NCBI GenBank assembly: GCA_017425245.1
Contig: JAFOOX010000003.1
Coordinates: 1 to 51,554 of the forward strand
Direction: 5' to 3'
DNA length: 51,554 nucleotides
Origin: Gammaproteobacteria bacterium
Lineage (GTDB): Bacteria > Pseudomonadota > Gammaproteobacteria > Enterobacterales > Neiellaceae
In this document: in pieces, positions 44,273-51,413 of the stretch
How positions within the stretch are numbered: the stretch's first letter is position 1
Layout: every line of letters begins with the position of its first letter
Notes under the pieces: generated by a model
Told to the model about the DNA's origin: nothing
Databases searched by the model: none
What the model saw: only the letters and a program-made list of their open reading frames with translations
Made by a program: the position numbers and the translations under genes

Positions 44273-45130
44273 TTAGCGCCAATCGGCCAATGCAGGCAAC
44301 GCAAACGGCTGGCCCCTAATAGACATCACCACCTGTTGCGGCTCGATCCGCTCAAGAGTGACCTCAGGGGCAATACGATCCCCTTCGCGGGCGTCACGGC
44401 CGTTGACCCGCACCCAGCGCTGAGCCCCGTCGGAGCTGTAGAGATGCTGTGAGAACGACAGAGGCGGCACCAGCTTCTGAAACTGGGCTGGCAAGGTACC
44501 GAGCAGCGGCGCGGCCATCGCCCGCCTTTCCGCCGGCGACGCTGTGGCCGCGACTGCCGCTTCAAACTGTTGGCGCAACAGATCCCCGGTCAGCGGCTGG
44601 GGCTCAGGGGTCAGTTGCTCGACCGCAGGACGGGCGCGGGGCAGAGACTGACGTTCACTCGCTGGCGCACTGAAATCGGGCAGTACACTCTCATCAAGGC
44701 TCTCTCCGGCCATCTGGTATTGTCCAGGTTCCGGCAGCAACGCAGGTTCCAGAGCGCCAGGCAGCATCGCATCATCAGCGCCATCGAAATCGGTGGGAGG
44801 CCAGCTCAAAGCACCACTGTTAACCGTTGGCACCCGTCCGACCACTGTCACCGCAGGTGCCGGTGTAACTGGCGTGGGCTGAGGCCGTGCCTCTGGCTGA
44901 CTGACCTCTGCGGCAACAATTGGCGATGGCGCCATTTGGCTCAGCCAGCGCCACGCTGCTGCCGCCAACAGCAACAACAGGGCCACCACCACCAGCCACA
45001 GTGCCAGCCGTAACAACCGTGGCTGCCAGTCTGGCTCGGCATATTGCACCACCACCAGCGGTGGCTGACTGAGCACATCAGCCTGCCGCTCAGGCTGAAC
45101 TTTTTTCAGTGCATCAAGAATGTAGGACAT
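44273..45130 (-). CDS. gspB: Type II secretion accessory protein GspB (ExeB)
   Basis: 285 residues. A short cytoplasmic N-terminus MSYILDALKKVQPERQ, one membrane helix (about 40-62), a Pro/Ala-rich periplasmic linker, and a C-terminal domain with FSQHLYSSDGAQRWVRVNGRDAREGD and LERIEPQQVVMSIRGQ, which is related to GspC/PulB homology regions. With GspA it inserts the GspD secretin across peptidoglycan. It starts 12 bp after gspA. The other T2SS genes are not in the window, as in Aeromonas where exeAB is unlinked from exeC-N. Confidence 0.92.
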   Translation of the reverse strand: MSYILDALKKVQPERQADVLSQPPLVVVQYAEPDWQPRLLRLALWLVVVALLLLLAAAAWRWLSQMAPSPIVAAEVSQPEARPQPTPVTPAPAVTVVGRVPTVNSGALSWPPTDFDGADDAMLPGALEPALLPEPGQYQMAGESLDESVLPDFSAPASERQSLPRARPAVEQLTPEPQPLTGDLLRQQFEAAVAATASPAERRAMAAPLLGTLPAQFQKLVPPLSFSQHLYSSDGAQRWVRVNGRDAREGDRIAPEVTLERIEPQQVVMSIRGQPFALPALADWR

Positions 45131-45142
45131 GGCGCCTGCTCC

Positions 45143-46768
45143 TCAAAAAGCCACCTGTTCCAGCCAGGGGGCGTCGAGTGCCAGCACCCGACTGAGGTGG
45201 ATCAGGGTCTGCACCCCAGCCACGCCATCGACCTTCAGCCCCTGCGCTTGCTGAAAACGGCGTACTTTGGCTTCCAGTTCACGATCAAACTGGCGAACCC
45301 GTCGCGGCTGTTCGCCGAGGTTGAGACTGATGCTGTTTTCCAACCACTGCACCACTTCACCACTGGCGGTCCACGACAGCGGCGACCGATAACCGGGCGG
45401 CGGCGACCACAGCAGCACAAAAGCCCCCTGCCAGCGATCGCGCAGCCACTGGGCATCTACATCCAGCTCGTGGCCGGCCATTACCAGCCGCAATCGCTGC
45501 TGCTGGCGGGCGATAATGGTGGCGTAAAACAGCTGGCCTTGGGCATCCAGCAGGCGCACCGTCGCTGGGAGGCCGAGGGCCATCAGCGCGTCAATGTTGT
45601 CTTCACGCCAGTAACACTCATGGCCCATGCTCTTGGCCGCCTGACATCCGCCCTGCTGCGGTGCCACCAGCCCCCAGCGCTCGAACAGCACGGCCAGTGA
45701 CGGCTGCAGTTCACGGCTTTGGCCAATCAAGCGGTTAAGCAGCTGCGGCTCAACCTCGCCGGGCACGGCATTGGCGGCCGTGCCGAGGTTCTCTGTCGGC
45801 TTGGTGACAGGCTTAGCGCTTGCCACGTCCGGGGTCACATTGTTGGCGTCAAGTACCAGAACCACGGCGTAACTGACAGCGGCCAGCAGCATTAGTGACG
45901 CTGCCGTCACCGCCACTATGCCGGGCAACGGCCAACGATGCGATTGACGTTGAGGCGCGTCGCTCGGCAACAAGGTTTCAGAAGCAGCATGGTCGATATG
46001 CTTGCGGTCAACCATGGAGGCGCTCTGGGCATAGGCCCCCAGCAGCGAGCGGTCACACAGCAGGTTGAGCAGGCGTGGTACCCCCCCGCTGACTTGATGC
46101 AGCCGCTTGATGGCCGCCTTGGTGAATAATGGCCGGCTACAGCCGGCCACCGCCAGACGATGGCTGACGTAGCGCGCCACCTCATCGAGAGTAAGCGGCA
46201 GCAGGTGATAACGGGCGGTGATGCGCTGAGCCAGCTGCCGCAGTTCGCGCCGACCCAGCAGCACCTGCAGTTCAGGTTGGCCGATCAAGATCACCTGCAA
46301 CAGCTTGCGGGTGTTGGTTTCAAGGTTGGTGAGCAGGCGCAGCTGTTCCAGCACCTGCGGCTGCAGATGCTGGGCTTCGTCGATGATCAACACCGTCTCG
46401 CGGCCACGGGCCATGTTGCCGAGAAGATGCTGATGGAGCAGATCGGTCAGCTGTTTCAGGGTCGGTGTTGACGGGTAGGCGAGACCGAAATCATCGCAGA
46501 TGGTGGCCAGCAGCTCCTGCTCGGTCAAGGTCGGATTAAAGATAAAGGCGACATCGGTGTTACCAGGCAACTGTTCCAGCAAGCAGCGGCTGACTGTAGT
46601 CTTGCCAGTACCCACCTCGCCGGTCAGCAGCACAAAACCGCCGCTTTCGCGCAGACCGAAGGTCAGGTGCGCCAGCGCCTCGCGATGGCGATCGCTCATG
46701 TAGAGAAACTGCGGGTTCGGCGCGATGGAAAACGGATTCTCGGAGAGGCCGAAATAGTGATAGTACAT
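45143..46768 (-). CDS. gspA: Type II secretion ATPase GspA (ExeA)
   Basis: About 541 residues. MYYHYFGLSENPFSIAPNPQ starts the AAA+ domain; Walker A is GEVGTGKTTV, Walker B VLIIDEAQ, with sensor QRITARYHLLPL. A membrane helix lies near residues 280-305 after the ATPase. The periplasmic part has a cysteine-peptidase-like (C39-related) region and ends with a peptidoglycan-binding module (VRRFQQAQGLKVDGVAGVQTL). The frame extends to 46816 but conserved ExeA proteins start here; AGGAG is 12 nt upstream. Two-gene operon gspA-gspB, divergent from cca with about 100 bp between starts. Confidence 0.92.
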   Translation of the reverse strand: MYYHYFGLSENPFSIAPNPQFLYMSDRHREALAHLTFGLRESGGFVLLTGEVGTGKTTVSRCLLEQLPGNTDVAFIFNPTLTEQELLATICDDFGLAYPSTPTLKQLTDLLHQHLLGNMARGRETVLIIDEAQHLQPQVLEQLRLLTNLETNTRKLLQVILIGQPELQVLLGRRELRQLAQRITARYHLLPLTLDEVARYVSHRLAVAGCSRPLFTKAAIKRLHQVSGGVPRLLNLLCDRSLLGAYAQSASMVDRKHIDHAASETLLPSDAPQRQSHRWPLPGIVAVTAASLMLLAAVSYAVVLVLDANNVTPDVASAKPVTKPTENLGTAANAVPGEVEPQLLNRLIGQSRELQPSLAVLFERWGLVAPQQGGCQAAKSMGHECYWREDNIDALMALGLPATVRLLDAQGQLFYATIIARQQQRLRLVMAGHELDVDAQWLRDRWQGAFVLLWSPPPGYRSPLSWTASGEVVQWLENSISLNLGEQPRRVRQFDRELEAKVRRFQQAQGLKVDGVAGVQTLIHLSRVLALDAPWLEQVAF

Positions 46769-46869
46769 AGGGATCAAGGACTCCTTAGTGAGGCCAAGGT
46801 ATAGCGTCACCCCCATGATGTCAAAGCACCGGCGGCCCTCTATAATTGCGACGTGAAGCAGGAGGTGCG

Positions 46870-48141
46870 GTGCAGGTTTATCTGGTTGGTGGTGCGGTGC
46901 GCGATGCCCTGCTTGGGCTGGTCGTCAGCGAACGCGATTATGTGATCACTGGCGCCTCGCCCGAGGTGTTGCTGGGGCTTGGCTACAAACAGGTGGGCCA
47001 CAGTTTTCCAGTATTTCTGCACCCTGACAGCGGCGACGAGTACGCCCTCGCCCGCACCGAGCGCAAGAGTGGCGCCGGCCATGGGGGCTTTATCTGTGAC
47101 TTCGGCCCCGAGGTCAGCCTCAAGACCGATCTGGCTCGCCGTGACCTGACCATCAACGCCATTGCCCAAAGCGCTGACGGTCAGTTATTCGACCCTTACG
47201 GCGGTCTTGGCGATCTGGCCCGCCGCCAGCTACGCCATGTCTCACCCGCCTTTGTTGAAGATCCGCTACGGGTTTTGCGAGTGGCCCGGTTTGCCGCCCG
47301 CTTCGCGCCCTTGGGATTCAGTGTCGCCAGCGACACCCTGAGCCTGATGCGCACCATCAGCGCCAGTGGCGAACTGCAGACGCTGTCGGCCGAGCGGCTG
47401 TGGCAAGAGACTGCCAAGGCGCTGGCCGGCCCGGCCCCCTGGGTCTACTTCGAGCTGCTGCATGAGGTTGGCGCTCTCGACGCTATATTGCCCGAACTAG
47501 CGCGGCTGTGGGGGGTGCCCAACCCGCCGCTGTGGCACCCGGAGATCGACACCGGCGTCCACACCCTGATGGTGCTGCGCGCCGCCTGTCAGCTCTCCAG
47601 CGATGTGGCGGTACGCTTTGCAGCGCTCTGTCATGATCTGGGCAAAGGCACCACGCCCCAAGCCGAGTGGCCCAGCCACAAAGGCCATGACGAGCGCAGC
47701 GCCCAGCTGGTGGTTGAACTGGCCGCACGTTGGCGCATCCCCAACCCGATCCGCGATTTGGCTGAGCTGGTGGCCCGCCACCACGGCCGCTGCCATCGCC
47801 TGAGCGAAATGGGCAGCAGCGCCGTGATCCGCTTTCTCGATGATCTAGATGCCTGGCGCCGGCCAGAGCGGCTGCAGCCGTTTCTGCTGGCCTGCACCGC
47901 CGACTATCGTGGCCGGGGCGGCTATGAAACCGCAGCCTATCCCCAAGCCCAACGGCTGCTGCGAGGCCTGGAAGTGGGCCGCCAGGTTTCGGTTCAAGAG
48001 ATCGTTGCCGCTGGCTACAGCGGGCCGGCGGTGGGCCAGCAGCTGCATCAGCGTCGCATCAGCACCCTGCGCAAAATGGAGCGAACCGCCCTGGTGCGGT
48101 CGTCATCAAAGGTTCATGGTGAAACTGCAACATCCCACTAA
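46870..48141 (+). CDS. cca: CCA-adding tRNA nucleotidyltransferase
   Basis: About 423 residues, class II nucleotidyltransferase. MQVYLVGGAVRDALLG, DRD-type SERDYVITG, RRDLTINAIAQ and EDPLRVLRVARFAARF are the head and neck motifs. A C-terminal HD region (CHDLGKGTTPQAEWPSHKGHDE and RHHGRCH) corresponds to the phosphohydrolase domain of gammaproteobacterial Cca. It adds or repairs the 3' CCA of tRNA. GTG 46870 is chosen, with AGGAGG 4-5 nt before it; the frame runs 8 codons further upstream. Confidence 0.94.
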   Translation: MQVYLVGGAVRDALLGLVVSERDYVITGASPEVLLGLGYKQVGHSFPVFLHPDSGDEYALARTERKSGAGHGGFICDFGPEVSLKTDLARRDLTINAIAQSADGQLFDPYGGLGDLARRQLRHVSPAFVEDPLRVLRVARFAARFAPLGFSVASDTLSLMRTISASGELQTLSAERLWQETAKALAGPAPWVYFELLHEVGALDAILPELARLWGVPNPPLWHPEIDTGVHTLMVLRAACQLSSDVAVRFAALCHDLGKGTTPQAEWPSHKGHDERSAQLVVELAARWRIPNPIRDLAELVARHHGRCHRLSEMGSSAVIRFLDDLDAWRRPERLQPFLLACTADYRGRGGYETAAYPQAQRLLRGLEVGRQVSVQEIVAAGYSGPAVGQQLHQRRISTLRKMERTALVRSSSKVHGETATSH

Positions 48142-48182
48142 TACTCGGATTAGTCCTTTACGGCTGCGGAGTCGGCCTTGCC

Positions 48183-48461
48183 ATGTTCCTGTTCAATTGG
48201 TGGTCTGGCGATCACAAGGAAGACCTCAGCGCCAAACAGGCGCTCAAGCTGCTACTCAAGGAGCGGTATCGATCAACAGCGGAGTATGACCAGTACCTCG
48301 CCTTGGTCGAAGAACAAACCGGCCACCCCGATGTTGAAGCGCTGCTCGCCGACGCCCGGCAACGGGGCATCAAGGCCGGCGAACTGTTACGCCAGCTTGA
48401 GGCCGATGTCGGCCTTCTCGATGCCCTGACCGGCCACCCTCACGGCCATAACAGGCCTTGA
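48183..48461 (+). CDS. Small hypothetical protein, possibly membrane anchored
   Basis: 92 residues from ATG 48183: FLFNWWSGDHKEDLSAKQALKLLLKERY, then two amphipathic helices (YDQYLALVEEQTGHPDVEALL and ELLRQLEADVGLLDALTG). The frame is open upstream to 48123 and encodes ILGLVLYGCGVGLAMFLFNWW, a convincing membrane helix, but that part has no ATG/GTG/TTG. Out of frame, a GTG AAA CTG with nearby purines could be the original start if one base was lost or gained. It is close to cca and may be co-transcribed with it. Family not recognised. Confidence 0.5.
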   Translation: MFLFNWWSGDHKEDLSAKQALKLLLKERYRSTAEYDQYLALVEEQTGHPDVEALLADARQRGIKAGELLRQLEADVGLLDALTGHPHGHNRP

Positions 48462-48464
48462 TGC

Positions 48465-48702
48465 GGCTGCGCCGCTGCGGCAGACAGGATCCATTCCCCC
48501 TTTGGTAAAGGGGGATACAGGGGGATTTGTTGAAGACCTTGCCGCTGCGCGGCGGCTGCGCGCCAACTACGTTGGCAAGGCGTTGCGGCAGACAAGTCCC
48601 ATTCCCCCTTTGACAAAGGGGGATACAGGGGGATTTTCTGAAGACCTTGCCGCTGCGCGGCAGGCTTTAAGACAAATCGCATCGCGATTTGATAAGAGCG
48701 CC
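48465..48702. repeat. Two C-rich palindrome repeats mixed with GCA-type hairpins
   Basis: The block CATTCCCCCTTTG..AAAGGGGGATACAGGGGGATTT followed by TGAAGACCTTGCCGCTGCGCGGC occurs at about 48491-48558 and again at 48600-48663, with about 85% identity. GCCGC-TGC-GCGGC hairpins on the plus strand are GCA-triloop hairpins when read on the minus strand, the orientation of copy C. This makes the tract the array of copy C, modified. No gene. Confidence 0.65.
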
Positions 48703-48946
48703 GACTGGCCGGCGCAGGCCAGGTAAGGGCCGGACCCGCCCGGCCCTTACCAATCCCGGCGGTCCCCAAGATCACCACCATCAGTTACTGACGAAAGTTC
48801 AGCCGGGCTACGGGGTCGCAAATATGGGCTCTCCTGCCCAGATTTGCTTTCGCTGGCATCCATGCCAGCTCAACCCCTTCACCCGTCTGGCCGTGCGTTG
48901 ACTGGCGTAAGTGCGGGTTGTGATCAAGGGGGGGATGGAGAATGCA
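48703..48946 (-). repeat. Structured repeat element, copy C (head)
   Basis: Minus strand order: outer pairing CCCCTT/AAGGGG, ACGGCCAG, hairpin 1 GCTGGCA-TGGA-TGCCAGC (48869-48852), GAAAGC, hairpin 2 GCAAAT/ATTTGC with TGGGC/GCCCA and loop AGGAGA (48847-48818), GACCCC, GGCTGAAC, a linker, hairpin 3 with a perfect 12-bp stem (48751-48722) and loop GCGGGT, and hairpin 4 CTGGCC-TGCGCC-GGCCAG (48720-48703). It is nearly the same as copy B up to hairpin 2 and then diverges in stem sequence only. Hairpin 3 differs completely from B while pairing stays perfect. Confidence 0.75.
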
Positions 48947-49114
48947 GCTCTGGCGCTGCGATTCGGGTGGATGTCCCGTCTCTAACCTCAGGCACGTTTC
49001 CAAGGACAGCCCCCCCAAGTGATACCAAAAGGGGTAGCGGCTGGGCAAACCAGTTCAGAACGAGGGCGGGTCATGAGCTTCCTCCGTGAAGCGCAATCAG
49101 AGAGCCAGCTCAGC
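48947..49114. other. Gap between structured repeat and cassette gene
   Basis: I see no gene and no recognisable attC here, although the upstream cassette gene should be followed by one. A TGCTAAC-type inverse core matching the cassette start is absent, so the attC has been lost or eroded. Confidence 0.4.
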
Positions 49115-49729
49115 TTAGTCGCTGGTCAGATATTGGCCAGCTGGAGGTGGGTGTCCCCTTGGCTCGCTTGACGTACACTCTTTAACTGGTTCGTAGGAAA
49201 AAGCATAAATTGCAGGAGCAGCGACAATTGCAGAAATAAGTAACACCCTTGCGAGCTTAGCCGGCACTGACTCTCCGAACCCGTTTAGACACACTTGGTT
49301 TAACCCTTCGAAATAGCACCAGTACAGAAGAAAAACTATCGCCGAAATTAGCACCATTAGTGCCACGCCAAAATCCTGATTTATCGCAGCCGCTCCAGAT
49401 AGACCTAAAAGCATTCCCGTGCCAGCGGACGAAAACGACATAGAAAAAGAGGTTATTTTGAAAACCACATATTTATAAACACAATCATTCTTTTTGTTCT
49501 CAGGGTTATGTGTGCCAAATATAAGAACCGAGGCGGAAGCCACCAATGTGCTAAGTACAAATAAAGCCATAATTGTTCTTGGCGCCAGACTCTCAAAGAA
49601 AATTGCCTCTGCTTCTTTTGCGTAAATCCCACCAAACAATTCCAGAGGAAGCATTAAGATAAATCCAAGCAGAAAGAATGCTGCACCGTCTTTTAAAAAG
49701 CTAAAAACCAAATTCAATATTTTTTTCAT
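49115..49729 (-). CDS. Multispanning membrane protein, gene-cassette cargo
   Basis: 204 residues with about five hydrophobic segments (around 16-36, 52-72, 92-115, 120-142, 160-182). It begins MKKILNLVFSFLKDGAAFFL after a good RBS (GGAGT). AT-rich, rare-codon-rich sequence unlike the core genes. It lies in the cassette starting at 49760. The C-terminal 20 residues (ECTSSEPRGHPPPAGQ region) are unlike the rest and may be read into non-native sequence, so the protein could be truncated. No family recognised. Confidence 0.7.
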   Translation of the reverse strand: MKKILNLVFSFLKDGAAFFLLGFILMLPLELFGGIYAKEAEAIFFESLAPRTIMALFVLSTLVASASVLIFGTHNPENKKNDCVYKYVVFKITSFSMSFSSAGTGMLLGLSGAAAINQDFGVALMVLISAIVFLLYWCYFEGLNQVCLNGFGESVPAKLARVLLISAIVAAPAIYAFSYEPVKECTSSEPRGHPPPAGQYLTSD

Positions 49730-49754
49730 ACTCCGTCCTTGAGGTAGATTAGAG

Positions 49755-49809
49755 TGCTAACGCTTCAATCAGCCGACGCGTTAGCGGTCGGCTGTATTGA
49801 CTTGTTAGC
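49755..49809 (-). other. attC recombination site
   Basis: Compact 55-bp site, minus strand: inverse core AGCTAAC (49809-49803), AAGTCAAT ... ATTGA pairing, CAGCCGAC/GTCGGCTG central stem, core GTTAGCA (49761-49755). The inverse core is exactly complementary to the cassette start TTAGCT at 50523, as required for one cassette (49761-50523). The upstream gene runs into it. Confidence 0.9.
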
Positions 49810-50502
49810 TTTTAAAAATACATTTTCAAATGACTCACCAGAAGCAATCTTCTCAAGGTCATTGAAAAACTGTTCCGGACGTATCAAAGGTTCTACGGCA
49901 ATTCGTGATGCCTGATAGTTTTGCCTTATGTTATTCGAAAAAAAACTTTTGCCGCTTTTCATTTTTTTTACCGCAGTAATGTCTTCAGCAGGCAGGTCAA
50001 TATTTTCAGGTAAAAACGGTTTTCTGTAATCAAGTGTAAGAGCGGCACCTTCATCAAACCAAACAGGAATTTCTTTTAGTAAACGAAAAAAACCAACTCG
50101 ATGCTGGATTTCAGCATGGAGCCACTCATGGGCGATCACATCAACGTTCTGTCCTTTAGGACCAATTATTATACAAGTTCGCCAAGGCATTCGATGCATT
50201 GAAGCTGTTTCATTTGCCCCCCAACTTGCAGCACCTTGAATGTCAGCAGTAATGACAAATCTCGGTTTCGATATCGGTTTACCATAAACATGACTAATTC
50301 GTTCTGACGCTGAATCAATAAGTTCGCTTATGATTTGGGCTTGCGGTTCAGCAAAGTCACCCGCAAGAAATACCTCACTATTGAGCCGCTGGTAATTCAT
50401 TAGCGGCAGTATATCGCAGGCAATTGCATGTCTTTGAAATACCCCCCCGATAAACACCACCGATGCAGCAATCATAAACACTACGATGCCAGATTTGCGC
50501 AC
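49765..50502 (-). CDS. HEXXH metallopeptidase-like protein, gene-cassette cargo
   Basis: 245 residues. The N-terminal helix VVFMIAASVVFIGGVF is a signal peptide or anchor, cut near AIACDI. VIAHEWLHAEIQ gives the zinc motif HEWLH, and WFDEGAALT about 30 residues later provides a likely third ligand Glu, the gluzincin arrangement. The substrate is unknown; a secreted or periplasmic protease is the best reading. The last residues SIQPTANASAD are encoded by the attC itself, a common trait of cassette proteins. Low GC. RBS GGAGG precedes the ATG at 50502. Confidence 0.8.
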   Translation of the reverse strand: MRKSGIVVFMIAASVVFIGGVFQRHAIACDILPLMNYQRLNSEVFLAGDFAEPQAQIISELIDSASERISHVYGKPISKPRFVITADIQGAASWGANETASMHRMPWRTCIIIGPKGQNVDVIAHEWLHAEIQHRVGFFRLLKEIPVWFDEGAALTLDYRKPFLPENIDLPAEDITAVKKMKSGKSFFSNNIRQNYQASRIAVEPLIRPEQFFNDLEKIASGESFENVFLKANKSIQPTANASAD

Positions 50503-50517
50503 AGATCCTCCATGAAA

Positions 50518-50588
50518 GCTAACGTTTGAAATAAGGGGCAGGACAAAGCGCCAGTTTTGGACTGTCCCTGTTGATTGAAGGGTTAGGT
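50518..50588 (-). other. attC recombination site
   Basis: 71-bp site, minus strand: inverse core ACCTAAC (50588-50582), TTCAATCAACAGGGACAG / CTGTCC-type arms, GGCGC centre, TTTCAAAC, core GTTAGCT (50524-50518). The stop codon TAA of the DUF6602 gene is inside the inverse core. The arms pair imperfectly, as usual for attC. Confidence 0.85.
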
Positions 50589-51413
50589 TCGAGGAATGTT
50601 TTCTTTTTCAATGGAAGATAGTTTCATATTGATCTCCTTGTCCCAAACCATGTTGCCAAATAAATCGGTATTCAAGTATTTGGTGATAATGGCGGTATCC
50701 ATTCTGAGAGTGCTTAATGGGAGGACGTTTATGTAAAACAATAGTGCAGCCAGAGTTTGTGATTTGGAATTTAAGCAAAATAACCCCTCTCCGGAGGAAG
50801 GATCTGTTGGATAGAAATATGATCCATGCCTCATATTGATGATGAGGCATCTATTGTTAATGGCAATTAGATCAAATTGATGTGATCTCTTTATTTTGTT
50901 TTCGGCGTAGTAGGCAACAATAGTGTTTAGCAGTAAAGATAAATCTGAGTATGTGGTATTGGAGAATACTATTCCTGGTATTTTTAACTGGTAAGATGAT
51001 GTGTGGCCAAAACTTCCGGATTTGGCCCGTGTTAATTCCTTAATTGATTGTATTTGCCTCAGCGCGCGCTCTATTTCTTGTTTGCTGCTCAAGTCTGGCT
51101 TTACTTCAATAGCAAAATCAACACCATCGGCAAGTATGACGGAGAAGTTATTATCTTCACTTACCGTATATGGATGTTCTGGATTTAATACAAGACAATC
51201 AATAGATGCGCTACGATTACCTTTGCTATCAACGACATTGCCTTTGGCAATTCTAAATGGGAAAGGAAAATATTTCTCAAGCAGTTTTTTTACCACACTT
51301 TCCCTTCGGTCTGACACTTCTTGAGGTGTTCCTTTGCCTTCAATGCTAGATTTTCTAAATCGAAAATCTAACTCAGAAGATTCCATTTCAAGTAAGTCAT
51401 GTAAGTCTTTCAT
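50583..51413 (-). CDS. DUF6602 protein, PD-(D/E)XK nuclease-like, gene-cassette cargo
   Basis: 276 residues. The conserved opening SSIEGKGTPQEVSDRRE and KYFPFPFRIAKGNVVDSKGN are typical of DUF6602. SIDCLVLN followed about 40 residues on by DFAIEVKPDL gives D...ExK, the core of a PD-(D/E)XK nuclease or nuclease-derived fold. Members often occur in islands and anti-phage contexts, so an anti-phage role is possible but unproven. AT-rich. The expected cassette start (TTAGGT) appears as CTAGGT near 51431-51426, one mismatch away. Confidence 0.8.
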   Translation of the reverse strand: MKDLHDLLEMESSELDFRFRKSSIEGKGTPQEVSDRRESVVKKLLEKYFPFPFRIAKGNVVDSKGNRSASIDCLVLNPEHPYTVSEDNNFSVILADGVDFAIEVKPDLSSKQEIERALRQIQSIKELTRAKSGSFGHTSSYQLKIPGIVFSNTTYSDLSLLLNTIVAYYAENKIKRSHQFDLIAINNRCLIINMRHGSYFYPTDPSSGEGLFCLNSKSQTLAALLFYINVLPLSTLRMDTAIITKYLNTDLFGNMVWDKEINMKLSSIEKENIPRT

